Positions 50,610-58,439 of a stretch of 64,000 nt of DNA are shown here, one piece after another. This DNA is from DAOTWC01 sp048499435 (GTDB lineage: Bacteria > Chloroflexota > Anaerolineae > Aggregatilineales > Phototrophicaceae), in the NCBI GenBank assembly GCA_048499435.1, contig JASNZW010000003.1:558001-622000 (forward strand), read 5' to 3'. The notes under the pieces are model-generated. The model was not told where the DNA came from. It ran no database searches and was given only the letters and a program-made list of their open reading frames with translations. Numbering within the stretch: position 1 is the stretch's first letter; each line of letters begins with the position of its first letter. The translations under genes were made by a program, and so were the position numbers.

Positions 50610-52373
50610 ATGCTGCGCGGCTACCGCTGGCAGGTGTTAACGCTGGTCATGGCCAGCGTGCTGTTCGTCGCTGCGCTCTCGACCCGCCTGGCCAGCACGC
50701 CCGCCCCCGCCGAGCCAGCCCAGGCCACGCCGCAGCCCACCGTCACCCCCACCCCTCCGCCAACCGACGCGCCAATCGCGCCGCTGCCGCCAGCGGCCCT
50801 CTCGGCTGACGCCGCCACCTTCGCGGAAGGTCTCGTCGGGCAGATGCAGCGTCTCAATCCGCTGCTGGCGGGCCTCAACCCGGTTGACCAGGACATTACC
50901 GCGCTCATTTTTGAGGGCCTGGCGCGCCTGAATCAATATGGCGAGCCGGTCCCGGCCCTGGCGCGCGACTGGTCAGTTTCGTCCGACGGTCTGGAATATG
51001 TGGTCAACCTGCGCACTGATGTGCTGTGGCAGGATGGCACGCCCTTCACCGCCGCCGACGTAGCTCTGACGATGGCCTTGCTCCGCGCCCCGGACTTCCC
51101 CGGCCCGGCGGAGCTGGGGGCTTTCTGGCGCACTGTCGAGACTGAGCAGCTTGGCCCGCACCTCATCCGCTTCCGTCTGACGCAGCCGCTGGGCAGCTTC
51201 CTGGACAAGCTGCGCATCGGTATCCTGCCGCAGCACGCGCTCGCCGGCATCACCGCGGCCCAGCTCGCCACCCACCCATTTAACTTCACGCCCGTTGGCA
51301 CCGGCCCCTATCAGCTTGAAGCCCTGCGCGCCGACGGCGGCCAGGTGCGCCAGGTTGACCTGCGTGCCGCGCCAGTCTACCGCCAGCGGCCTGAAGGCCA
51401 GAGCGGCTACGCCATCAGTCGGATGCGCTTCCGCCTTTACGACACCTTCGACGCCGCGCTTAACGCGCTCCAGGCTGGCGAGATTGATGGTCTGGCGGCG
51501 CGCAGCCGCCGCGAGCGTGACCCGCTGCTGGCAGCAGCCGCGGGCGGCGGCTTCCAGACGCACACCAGCCTGGAGCCGGCGCTTGGCGCGGTGATCTTCA
51601 ACTGGCAGCGCAGCGCTGTGCGCTTCTTCCGCGAGCAGCGCGTGCGCCTCGCCCTGGAAATCGGCATCAACCGGTCCTCCGCCATCGAACGCTGGCTGCT
51701 CAACAGCGCGGTCCAGGCCAACAGCCCGCTGCTGCCCGGCTCCTGGGCCTACGACGCGGGCCTGAGCTGGCCGCCCTATGACCCAGCAGCGGCGCGCGCC
51801 CTGCTCGAAACGGCTAACCTGCGCGCGGACGCTGACGCCGACGATGAAGCCACCGCCGAACCGTCGCCCTATCTATTCAGCTTCGACATCCTCACGCCCG
51901 ACGACCCGGCGCTGGTCAACCTCGTAAATGAGTTTGCGGCACAGTGGGGTCAGCTTAACATCGGCGTCACCGTCACCCCCGCCAGCAGCGACGATTACCG
52001 CCGCCGCCTTGAAGCTGGCGACTTCGACGCCGCGCTGGTCGAGCTGTCGCTGGCGGGCAGCGCTGATCCCGACGTGTACGCCTTCTGGCACATCGGCCAG
52101 TACCCTGACGGCCTCAACTACGGCGGCATGGACGACCGGCTCATCGCGGAAAGCCTGGAGCGCGCCCGCCGCGACCCCAGCGGCCCCAACCGTATCATCC
52201 ACTATCGGAACTTCCAGCGCGATTTTGTTGAGCGCGCCGTCGCCCTGCCCATCTACTATCCGCTGTACACCTACGTCGTCTCCAACCGCGTCAGCGGCGT
52301 GCAGCTTGGCTTTATCGGCGCGGCGCCAGATCGCTTCCTCACCCTGTCAAACTGGTCCATCGCGGAGTCATAG
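50610..52373 (+). CDS. Oligopeptide-type ABC transporter substrate-binding protein (SBP family 5)
   Basis: The 587-residue product has an uncleaved-looking N-terminal membrane anchor (about 8-26) and a Pro/Thr-rich linker (about 31-60). The SBP_bac_5 domain follows, with ALIFEGLARLNQYGEPVPALARDW, WQDGTPFTAADVALTMALL and a late DAALVELSLAGSADPDVYAFWHIGQ. Family members bind peptides or other solutes; no cognate permease genes are nearby, so it could act with a distant transporter. Its stop overlaps that of the convergent CoA-transferase gene by 6 bp. Confidence 0.9.
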   Translation: MLRGYRWQVLTLVMASVLFVAALSTRLASTPAPAEPAQATPQPTVTPTPPPTDAPIAPLPPAALSADAATFAEGLVGQMQRLNPLLAGLNPVDQDITALIFEGLARLNQYGEPVPALARDWSVSSDGLEYVVNLRTDVLWQDGTPFTAADVALTMALLRAPDFPGPAELGAFWRTVETEQLGPHLIRFRLTQPLGSFLDKLRIGILPQHALAGITAAQLATHPFNFTPVGTGPYQLEALRADGGQVRQVDLRAAPVYRQRPEGQSGYAISRMRFRLYDTFDAALNALQAGEIDGLAARSRRERDPLLAAAAGGGFQTHTSLEPALGAVIFNWQRSAVRFFREQRVRLALEIGINRSSAIERWLLNSAVQANSPLLPGSWAYDAGLSWPPYDPAAARALLETANLRADADADDEATAEPSPYLFSFDILTPDDPALVNLVNEFAAQWGQLNIGVTVTPASSDDYRRRLEAGDFDAALVELSLAGSADPDVYAFWHIGQYPDGLNYGGMDDRLIAESLERARRDPSGPNRIIHYRNFQRDFVERAVALPIYYPLYTYVVSNRVSGVQLGFIGAAPDRFLTLSNWSIAES

Positions 52374-53183
52374 CGCACCTTCCTGCGCCAGAATCGCGCG
52401 CAGCAGGTCACGCCGCGCGCTGCCCGCCAGCAGCTCCAGCTTGCGCACCCCCAGCGGATCAATCTCTTCGCGCAGCAGCCGCACTTCCTCTGCCGACGGC
52501 GGCGGCGTTTCGCACACCCCCGGCGCGATCTCCAGCGCGAAGCCCGTCTTGCGCTGAACCTGCTCAACGCTGCCGCCCGGATGATACGTCACCAGCCGCA
52601 TTCGCCCGTTCGTCCAGTCAAACTGGCCCAAATCGCTGACCAGATAGCGCGGGCCGCTGCCAGCGCGCCGCGCGGGGCTGTGGCCCAGCCCGCTGATGTA
52701 ATCCAGCGTTTCGACAAACGTAATACGCGAATGGCGCGGCACATACAGGTAAATGTGATCTGACGTCGGCGACACATCGGGTATACCGCCTGTCCCCGGC
52801 AAACGCAGCCGGGGGCGGCGGTAATCGCGCCCAATGGCGACGTTATTAAAATTGCCCTGGGCATCTACCTGCGCGGGCCGGAAAAACTCCTTCGGGTTGT
52901 AGCGCGGCAGCAGTTCAGCCGCCGCCGTCGCGAAGCCCACGTTGATAAGCGCCCGCCCCAGCCACAGGTCCTCGATCCGCCCCACCCCCAGCGGCGACCA
53001 GTCCTGGCAGATGGACTGACCCACCGCCGACGCGAAGCGCACAGCGGGCGCGTGCGTGCATTTAGCCAGGATAAACCCGGCCATCACCAGCGGCGTGTTA
53101 ATGCCCTGAGCCAGCACCTCGCCGTCCACCACCTGCCGCGCGATACATACTGAAACCAGCTCATCAACCGAGAAGTCCGCCAT
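52368..53183 (-). CDS. CoA-transferase family I, beta-type subunit
   Basis: The 271-residue product matches the B subunit of glutaconate/3-oxoacid CoA-transferases: an N-terminal VCIARQVVDGEVLAQGINTPLVMAGFILAK, then GVGRIEDLWLGRALINVGFATAAAELLPRYNPKEFF, GGIPDVSPTSDHIYL and VETLDYISGLG. These enzymes normally need an A subunit encoded beside them; none is visible, since the neighbour is rtcB, 6 bp upstream. It may pair with a subunit elsewhere or have another role. Confidence 0.82.
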   Translation of the reverse strand: MADFSVDELVSVCIARQVVDGEVLAQGINTPLVMAGFILAKCTHAPAVRFASAVGQSICQDWSPLGVGRIEDLWLGRALINVGFATAAAELLPRYNPKEFFRPAQVDAQGNFNNVAIGRDYRRPRLRLPGTGGIPDVSPTSDHIYLYVPRHSRITFVETLDYISGLGHSPARRAGSGPRYLVSDLGQFDWTNGRMRLVTYHPGGSVEQVQRKTGFALEIAPGVCETPPPSAEEVRLLREEIDPLGVRKLELLAGSARRDLLRAILAQEGAL

Positions 53184-53189
53184 GCAATC

Positions 53190-54404
53190 TCACTCCTGCG
53201 CCATCCGCACCAGACGCGGTTCAAACCGCCCCACCGCCTCCACCAGCTCGGCCTGCGCCGCCATCACCGCGTCAATTGACTTGTACGCCTGCGGCGCTTC
53301 ATCCAGGCCGCCGCCGATCAGCACGACATCGCGTTCCTTCAGATAGCGATCGCGAGCTGTGCGCGTGATGCTTTCTTTGGCAGCCCTGCGGCTGAGCGCA
53401 CGGCCGGCTCCATGCGCCGCTGAGCGCAGCGACTCCAGCGCGCCCCGCCCGCGCACAACGTAGCCAGCGTCCGCCATCGAACCCGGTATGACGCCCAGAA
53501 CCCCCGCCCCCGCCGGGGTTGCCCCCTTCCGGTGAACAATCACCTCGCGCGTGCCGTCGGCGAAACCTGGCGGCGCGGGCAGGCGCTCTTTCCAGGCGAA
53601 GTTATGGTGATTTTCCACCACAGCCGCCGGTTTGAGGCCCAGCGCGCTGGCGATGCGCCGGTGGATCACCTGGTGGTTGGCGGCGGCGTAGCGCCCCGCG
53701 AGCTGCATCGCCAGCCAGTATTCCTGCCCCGCTTCCCAGGCCAGCGGGAGCCAGGCCAGGTGTCGCACGCTCTTTTCTAAAGTCGGGTGCAGTTTCATCG
53801 CCAGCTCAGAGTAATGATTCGCGATCTTATAGCCCACCCCGCGCGAGCCGCTGTGCGACAGCAGCGCCAGGTAATCCCCTGCTTTCAGCCCCAGGTCGGC
53901 GTCAGCTTGCGGCAGCCGAAAAACGCCCCACTCGACAAAATGGTTGCCCGTTCCGCTGGTTCCCAACTGCCCGTAAGCTGTGTCCTTTAAGGCGCGCAGC
54001 AGCCCGACAGCGGCCCACGCGGGGTCGTCCAGCACCTCATGCTCAACCTGCTGCCGCGCTTCCCAGGCAGCCCCCGCCCCGAAGCGTGTCTGTTCCAGCA
54101 GCGCCTTTTTGAACTGGCCGCTGCGCTGGCCAAGCACCTGCGGCTTCTCCGGAAAGATCGTCATCCGCATCCGACAGGCGATATCCACCCCAACCGCGTA
54201 TGGAATGACGACATCCTCGGTCGCCAGCACCCCGCCGATCGGCAGGCCATAGCCCACGTGGGCATCAGGCATCAGCGCCCCGGCCACCGTCACCGGCAGG
54301 CGCATAGCGGCGTCCATCTGCTCCAGAGTCGCCCGGTCAATGTGTTCCGCGCCCCACACCCGGTATGGCAGCGGTGTGGCGTGGAGCGCCGCCCGGTCTG
54401 TCAT
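53190..54404 (-). CDS. rtcB: RNA-splicing ligase RtcB
   Basis: RtcB joins 2',3'-cyclic phosphate or 3'-phosphate RNA ends to 5'-OH ends using GTP and Mn. The 404-residue product has the metal-ligand motifs PDAHVGYGLPIGG, GVDIACRM, GTGNHFVEWG, LSHSGSRGVG and ENHHNF, and the guanylylated His in AAHGAGRALSRRAA. This is shorter than many RtcB proteins (about 400-480) but all active-site residues look intact. GGAGG lies 10 bp upstream of the ATG. No rtcA or RtcR regulator is nearby. Confidence 0.93.
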   Translation of the reverse strand: MTDRAALHATPLPYRVWGAEHIDRATLEQMDAAMRLPVTVAGALMPDAHVGYGLPIGGVLATEDVVIPYAVGVDIACRMRMTIFPEKPQVLGQRSGQFKKALLEQTRFGAGAAWEARQQVEHEVLDDPAWAAVGLLRALKDTAYGQLGTSGTGNHFVEWGVFRLPQADADLGLKAGDYLALLSHSGSRGVGYKIANHYSELAMKLHPTLEKSVRHLAWLPLAWEAGQEYWLAMQLAGRYAAANHQVIHRRIASALGLKPAAVVENHHNFAWKERLPAPPGFADGTREVIVHRKGATPAGAGVLGVIPGSMADAGYVVRGRGALESLRSAAHGAGRALSRRAAKESITRTARDRYLKERDVVLIGGGLDEAPQAYKSIDAVMAAQAELVEAVGRFEPRLVRMAQE

Positions 54405-54512
54405 CGCGTAAAGCCTCCGTCCACATACGTCTCACTCTATCGTAGAGGATGGCGGCGGTATATGCCAGCCGCGCGGCTGCCCGCGCGCAGCAGATCGTTC
54501 GTGCACAAAGTG

Positions 54513-54521
54513 TGATACAAT
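54513..54521 (+). promoter_or_regulatory. Extended -10 promoter of the cNMP-binding protein gene
   Basis: TGATACAAT gives a TGn extended -10 with TACAAT at 54516-54521, 46 bp upstream of the ATG. No -35 match is seen. Confidence 0.5.
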
Positions 54522-54566
54522 GCACTTCAGCTACACTCGCGCCGCGAATGGTGTCAGGAGACGCGC

Positions 54567-55052
54567 ATGTCGGTCATCACTGTGCTCCGGCAGGCAGATA
54601 TTTTCTTCGAGCTGACCAATACCCAGCTTGAGTTGATCGCGTCGCTCTGCAGCGAGCGCCACTATCAGGCCGGCGATTACGTCTTTGAAGAGAACACGCC
54701 CGGCGACGAGCTGTATGTCATCGCCAATGGGGAGGTTGAAATCCAGGTCAACCCGGCGCTGCTCGGCAAGGATAAACACGGCGGGCCGCAGACGATCGCC
54801 ACGCTGCGCCGGGGCCAGTCCTTCGGTGAAATCGCGCTGGTAGATGAAGGGCTGCGCTCCGCCAGCGCCCGCTGCGCCCAACAGGGCACGCATCTGCTGG
54901 TCATCCCGCGCGAAAAGCTCATGCTGCTGTGCGACACCTACCCCCAGCTTGGCTACCGTCTCATGCGCAACCTGGCCGCTGATCTCGCCATGAAAATCCG
55001 CCATACCGACCTTCAGGTGCGCGAACATCTCACCTGGACGGCCGGCAGCTAA
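54567..55052 (+). CDS. Cyclic nucleotide-binding domain protein
   Basis: The 161-residue product is a single cNMP-binding beta barrel: YQAGDYVFEENTPGDELYVIANGEVEIQV, then the phosphate-binding cassette FGEIALVDEGLRSASARC. In classical cAMP binders the cassette is FGE(L/I)AL..xxRxAT; the Glu and Arg are retained. There is no DNA-binding helix-turn-helix, so it is not a CRP-type regulator. It starts 36 bp before the TSUP permease gene and may sense a nucleotide or act as an accessory subunit. Confidence 0.88.
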   Translation: MSVITVLRQADIFFELTNTQLELIASLCSERHYQAGDYVFEENTPGDELYVIANGEVEIQVNPALLGKDKHGGPQTIATLRRGQSFGEIALVDEGLRSASARCAQQGTHLLVIPREKLMLLCDTYPQLGYRLMRNLAADLAMKIRHTDLQVREHLTWTAGS

Positions 55053-55087
55053 TCGCGCCTATTCGCTGGCCCGCGCCTGCCCCCGCC

Positions 55088-55840
55088 ATGTCACAGCCGG
55101 CATCGCTGCACATTGTGTTGATCGTCGTCGCCTGCCTGCTCATCGGCCTGTCGAAAGGCGGCCTGGGCGGCCCTATTCCGGTGGCGCTGACCACGCCGCT
55201 GCTCAGCGCTGTAATGCCTGTGTCGCAGGCGGTCAATCTGGTGCTGCCGCTGCTGATCTTCGCCGACGTGTTCGCGCTGTGGGCCTACTGGCGCGACTGG
55301 GACATGTACTACATCCGCCTGATGCTGCCGGCGGCTGTGCTGGGCGTGGCCCTGGGGCTGCTGCTGCTCACCACCCTGCCTGATCTCTGGCTGCGCCGCT
55401 TGCTGGGGCTGTTCACCCTGGTGGTCATCGTCTACAAAATCGGCAGCAGCCGCATCGCCCGTCTGCATTATCAGCCGCGCGGCTGGCACGGCCAGCTTGC
55501 CGGGGGCGCGTCCGGCTTTGCGTCAGCGCTGGCCAACACCGGCGCGCCGCCCTTCACCGCCTACATGCTGCTCCAGGGCGTCTCGCCGACCGTTTTCATC
55601 GGCACGACCACGCTGTTCTTCGCCATCGTTAACCTGCTTAAGCTGCCGGCGGTCGCCGCCGCCGGCCTGCTCAACTTTCCGCTGCTGCTCAGCGCCGCCT
55701 GGGCTATCCCGCTTATCCCGCTGAGCGTGTGGGTTGGGCGGCAGTTTATCAACCGCGTCAACCCCCAGCTTTTCGAGAGCCTCATGCTGGCGCTGCTGCT
55801 GATCGCCAGCCTGTCCCTCATCTTCTCGCCCGCCGCCTGA
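55088..55840 (+). CDS. TauE/SafE (TSUP) family membrane permease
   Basis: The 250-residue product has about eight membrane segments and the two family half-repeats. The first has LLIGLSKGGLGGPIPVALTTPLL, and the second has GGASGFASALANTGAPPFTAYML. TSUP proteins export sulfite, sulfonates or other small anions. The substrate is not evident here. It follows the cNMP-binding protein gene and ends 9 bp from convergent tyrS. Confidence 0.9.
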   Translation: MSQPASLHIVLIVVACLLIGLSKGGLGGPIPVALTTPLLSAVMPVSQAVNLVLPLLIFADVFALWAYWRDWDMYYIRLMLPAAVLGVALGLLLLTTLPDLWLRRLLGLFTLVVIVYKIGSSRIARLHYQPRGWHGQLAGGASGFASALANTGAPPFTAYMLLQGVSPTVFIGTTTLFFAIVNLLKLPAVAAAGLLNFPLLLSAAWAIPLIPLSVWVGRQFINRVNPQLFESLMLALLLIASLSLIFSPAA

Positions 55841-55849
55841 TCCAACGCG

Positions 55850-57088
55850 CTACTGCGCCGCCACCAGCCGCACAAATTTGCGCTTGCCCACCTGCAGCAC
55901 CGCTGGCAGCATCTCCGGCGTGACCACCGCCTGCACATCCGTCACCGGCTCTTCGTTGAGGCGCACGCCGTTCTGCTCCATCAGGCGTTTGGCCTCGCCG
56001 CCGCTGCTGACCATATTCAGCCGCCGCAGAATATCCAGCACGCGCTCCGGCTGCGCCAGCGTTTCGCTCGGTATGTCCTCCGGGATGCCGCCGTGGCTGC
56101 GGAACACCTCGTCCCAGCGCTTCTGCGCCGCTGCGGCGTCCTCCGCGCTGTGGAAAATCGCCACGATTTCGCGCGCCAGCCGCATCTTCTCTTCGTTCGG
56201 GTGCAGCTTGCCGGCGGCCAGGTCGGTTTCCAGCGCCTTTACCTGCGAGTCCGACCAGCCCAGAATCAGCTTGTGGAAGATCGGCAGCGCCTTGTCCGGC
56301 AGGCTCATCACCTTGCCGAACATATCCCAGGGTTCGCCCAGCAGCGGAATATGGTTGCCCAGGCTCTTGCTCATCTTGATGTCGCCGTCGGTCCCTGGCA
56401 GGCTTTCGCCCATGATAATGGCGATCTGCGGCTGCTGGCCCAGCCCCTGCTGGAGCTTGCGCCCGGCCACCAGAATGTTAAACAACTGGTCCTGCCCGCC
56501 CACCTGGACATCGGCTTCCTGCGCCACCGCGTCGTACCCCTGCATCAGCCCGTAGAACAGCTCGTGCAGGTAAATCGGCTCGCCCGCGTCCAGCCGCCGC
56601 TTGAAATTCTCGCGCACCAGAAACTGCTGCACCGTGAAATTGCTCGCCAGCCGGATGATGTCGGCGAAGTCCAGCGTGGCCAGCCACTCATCGTTGAAGC
56701 GCACCCGCGTGCGCTCGGCGTCAAGTATCTTGAACGCCTGCTCAGCGTAGGTGCGGGCGTTTTCCTCAACCTGTTCCCGCGTGAGCTGGTCGCGCGCCTT
56801 GTCCTTATCAGACGGGTCGCCGATCAGGCTGGTAAACGTGCCCACCAGAAATGTCACATCGTGGCCGAAATCCTGGAACTGGCGCAGCTTGCGCATGGTG
56901 ATCGTGTGGCCCAGGTGCAGGTCGGCGGTGCGCGGGTCATAACCGCAGTAAACGCGCAGCGGACGGCCCTGTTCTTCAGCTTCGACCAGCCGCTGGCGCA
57001 GTTCGCGCCGCATATTCTCTTTGATTTCCGGGTCGCCGTATTCAGCGCCCGACATCAGCACTTCAACCTGTTCGTCAATGGTCGGCAT
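55850..57088 (-). CDS. tyrS: Tyrosyl-tRNA synthetase
   Basis: TyrRS charges tRNA-Tyr. The 412-residue product has the class I HIGH-type motif DLHLGHTITMRKLRQFQ, the KMSKS loop DIKMSKSLGN, VGGQDQLFNIL and a C-terminal S4 RNA-binding domain (about 345-412). The sequence is of the TyrZ-like group with a long insertion before the HIGH motif. I chose ATG 57088 with AGGAAAAG upstream; the ATG at 57112 is possible but adds eight unconserved residues. No T-box leader is visible. Confidence 0.95.
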   Translation of the reverse strand: MPTIDEQVEVLMSGAEYGDPEIKENMRRELRQRLVEAEEQGRPLRVYCGYDPRTADLHLGHTITMRKLRQFQDFGHDVTFLVGTFTSLIGDPSDKDKARDQLTREQVEENARTYAEQAFKILDAERTRVRFNDEWLATLDFADIIRLASNFTVQQFLVRENFKRRLDAGEPIYLHELFYGLMQGYDAVAQEADVQVGGQDQLFNILVAGRKLQQGLGQQPQIAIIMGESLPGTDGDIKMSKSLGNHIPLLGEPWDMFGKVMSLPDKALPIFHKLILGWSDSQVKALETDLAAGKLHPNEEKMRLAREIVAIFHSAEDAAAAQKRWDEVFRSHGGIPEDIPSETLAQPERVLDILRRLNMVSSGGEAKRLMEQNGVRLNEEPVTDVQAVVTPEMLPAVLQVGKRKFVRLVAAQ

Positions 57089-57153
57089 AGCTTCTTTTCC
57101 TGCTGCGAGCATCTGGAAAAACTGCGCGCCAGTATACCACAGCCTGGCCGCTG

Positions 57154-58350
57154 TTACGCTGGCAGCGCCACCACGCGGAACCCCAGGCTGAGGCCGCGCC
57201 CGTCGGGGTCGTTAACGCTGCGCGCCGCCGTGCGGGCGCTGGCCTGAAAGTCGAGCCATGAGCCGCCGCGCACCACCCGGTCAGCGGCGGCAGCCAGGTT
57301 GATCGCCTCCGTGTTCCAGCGCGACAGCGTCCACTCCCAGACGTTGCCGGCCATGTCCAGCGCGCCGCAGGGGCTGGCCCCGTCCGCGTAGCGGTCCACT
57401 GGCGTCAGCCGCCAGATGCCGCTTTCGGATGTGTTGCAGCGCGACCGGTCAAATGTGTCGCCCCAGGGGTACGCGCGGCCATCGTCACCCTGCGCGGCGC
57501 GCTGCCACTGCTGCTCAGTCGGCAGCGCGATGCGGGCCTCTGTGACACTGCTCAGCCAGCGGCTGAAAGCCAGCGCCTCGTACCAGTTGACGCTGGTGCG
57601 CGGCAGATCATCCCCCGCAAACGCCGGCTCCAGCGGGCCGCGCCCGGCGGCAGCCGCGCCGCCAGCCCACCAGCGCGGGTCAGCGTAGCCGTCCTCAGCC
57701 TCGATAAACGCGCGAAACTGCCCCGTCGTTACAGGGTAGCGCGCCACCGCGAACGTCGGCAGCTCGAACGGTCGGCGCTCGCGCACGCTGTATCTGCTGC
57801 GCGCCAGGTTCCAGCTTCCGTAGTCCACTGTTACCTCTCCCGCTGACACGATGCACCAGTCAAACGGCGGCGGCAGCACAGCGGACACATCCGGCGGCTC
57901 CCAGATCGCGCCCGCGCTGTCGGTCGGCGTCACCACGCGACCGCGCCTGCCGCGCGGCGCGCCCCGCTCCGCCAGCCGCTCGTAAAATCGCGGCGGCGGC
58001 ATCTGCCCGCCGCGCACGTCAGTGAACTGCACATTAACAATGCGCGACCACACGTCACTGTTGAACGGGTCCTCGTCGCCCGCGCGCAGCAGTGGAAAGA
58101 TGGGCCGTTTGTATTGCAGCGCGTGCAGCAGTTCAATGCCCACCCAGTGCGACCCTTCAGCCTCCGGCGTCATCACAACGACAAACGCGGCGCAGTCCCT
58201 GATCGCCTGGCGGATGTAGCGCCACCAGTCATCGCCTGGTTCAATCACCTCGTCAATCCAGACGTCAAATCCCCGGTGCAGGATGTGATCGCGCAGCCGC
58301 CGCGCGTAATCGCGATTTTCCTTGCTGTAGCTGATGAAAACATGGCTCAC
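57154..58350 (-). CDS. TIR domain fused to formylglycine-generating-enzyme-like (FGE/SUMF1) domain
   Basis: Residues 1-140 form a TIR domain: VFISYSKENRDYARRLRDHIL, VWIDEVIEPGDDWW and SHWVGIELLHAL, with Glu73 in the position of the catalytic Glu of NAD-cleaving TIRs. Residues 165-398 form an FGE-sulfatase fold: VTTGQFRAF, PRTSVNWYEALAFSRWLS, LPTEQQWQRAA, PWGDTFDRSRCN, DMAGNVWEWTLSRW and RVVRGGSW. The canonical copper-binding cysteines of true FGE are not evident, so this part is probably a ligand-binding fold. Such fusions suggest an immune or signalling role; that is inference. It is divergent from alaS. Confidence 0.85.
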   Translation of the reverse strand: MSHVFISYSKENRDYARRLRDHILHRGFDVWIDEVIEPGDDWWRYIRQAIRDCAAFVVVMTPEAEGSHWVGIELLHALQYKRPIFPLLRAGDEDPFNSDVWSRIVNVQFTDVRGGQMPPPRFYERLAERGAPRGRRGRVVTPTDSAGAIWEPPDVSAVLPPPFDWCIVSAGEVTVDYGSWNLARSRYSVRERRPFELPTFAVARYPVTTGQFRAFIEAEDGYADPRWWAGGAAAAGRGPLEPAFAGDDLPRTSVNWYEALAFSRWLSSVTEARIALPTEQQWQRAAQGDDGRAYPWGDTFDRSRCNTSESGIWRLTPVDRYADGASPCGALDMAGNVWEWTLSRWNTEAINLAAAADRVVRGGSWLDFQASARTAARSVNDPDGRGLSLGFRVVALPA

Positions 58351-58368
58351 TGCGTGCTATCCCTCGTC

Positions 58369-58397
58369 TTGTAGAGCCTGGTGGCAGCATCTATAAT
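58369..58397 (+). promoter_or_regulatory. Promoter of alaS
   Basis: TTGTAG (58369-58374), a 17-bp spacer and TATAAT (58392-58397) lie 42 bp upstream of the alaS start. The leader is short, which leaves no room for a T-box. Confidence 0.8.
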
Positions 58398-58439
58398 TCT
58401 AGACTGAAAATAGCCGCCTCACAGTAAGGACCCGCGCCA

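Noticed and set aside
54501..54535. CRP-like operator before the cNMP-binding protein gene
   Set aside because: Only one half-site (TGTGA) is present; the paired TCACA is missing at the right spacing.
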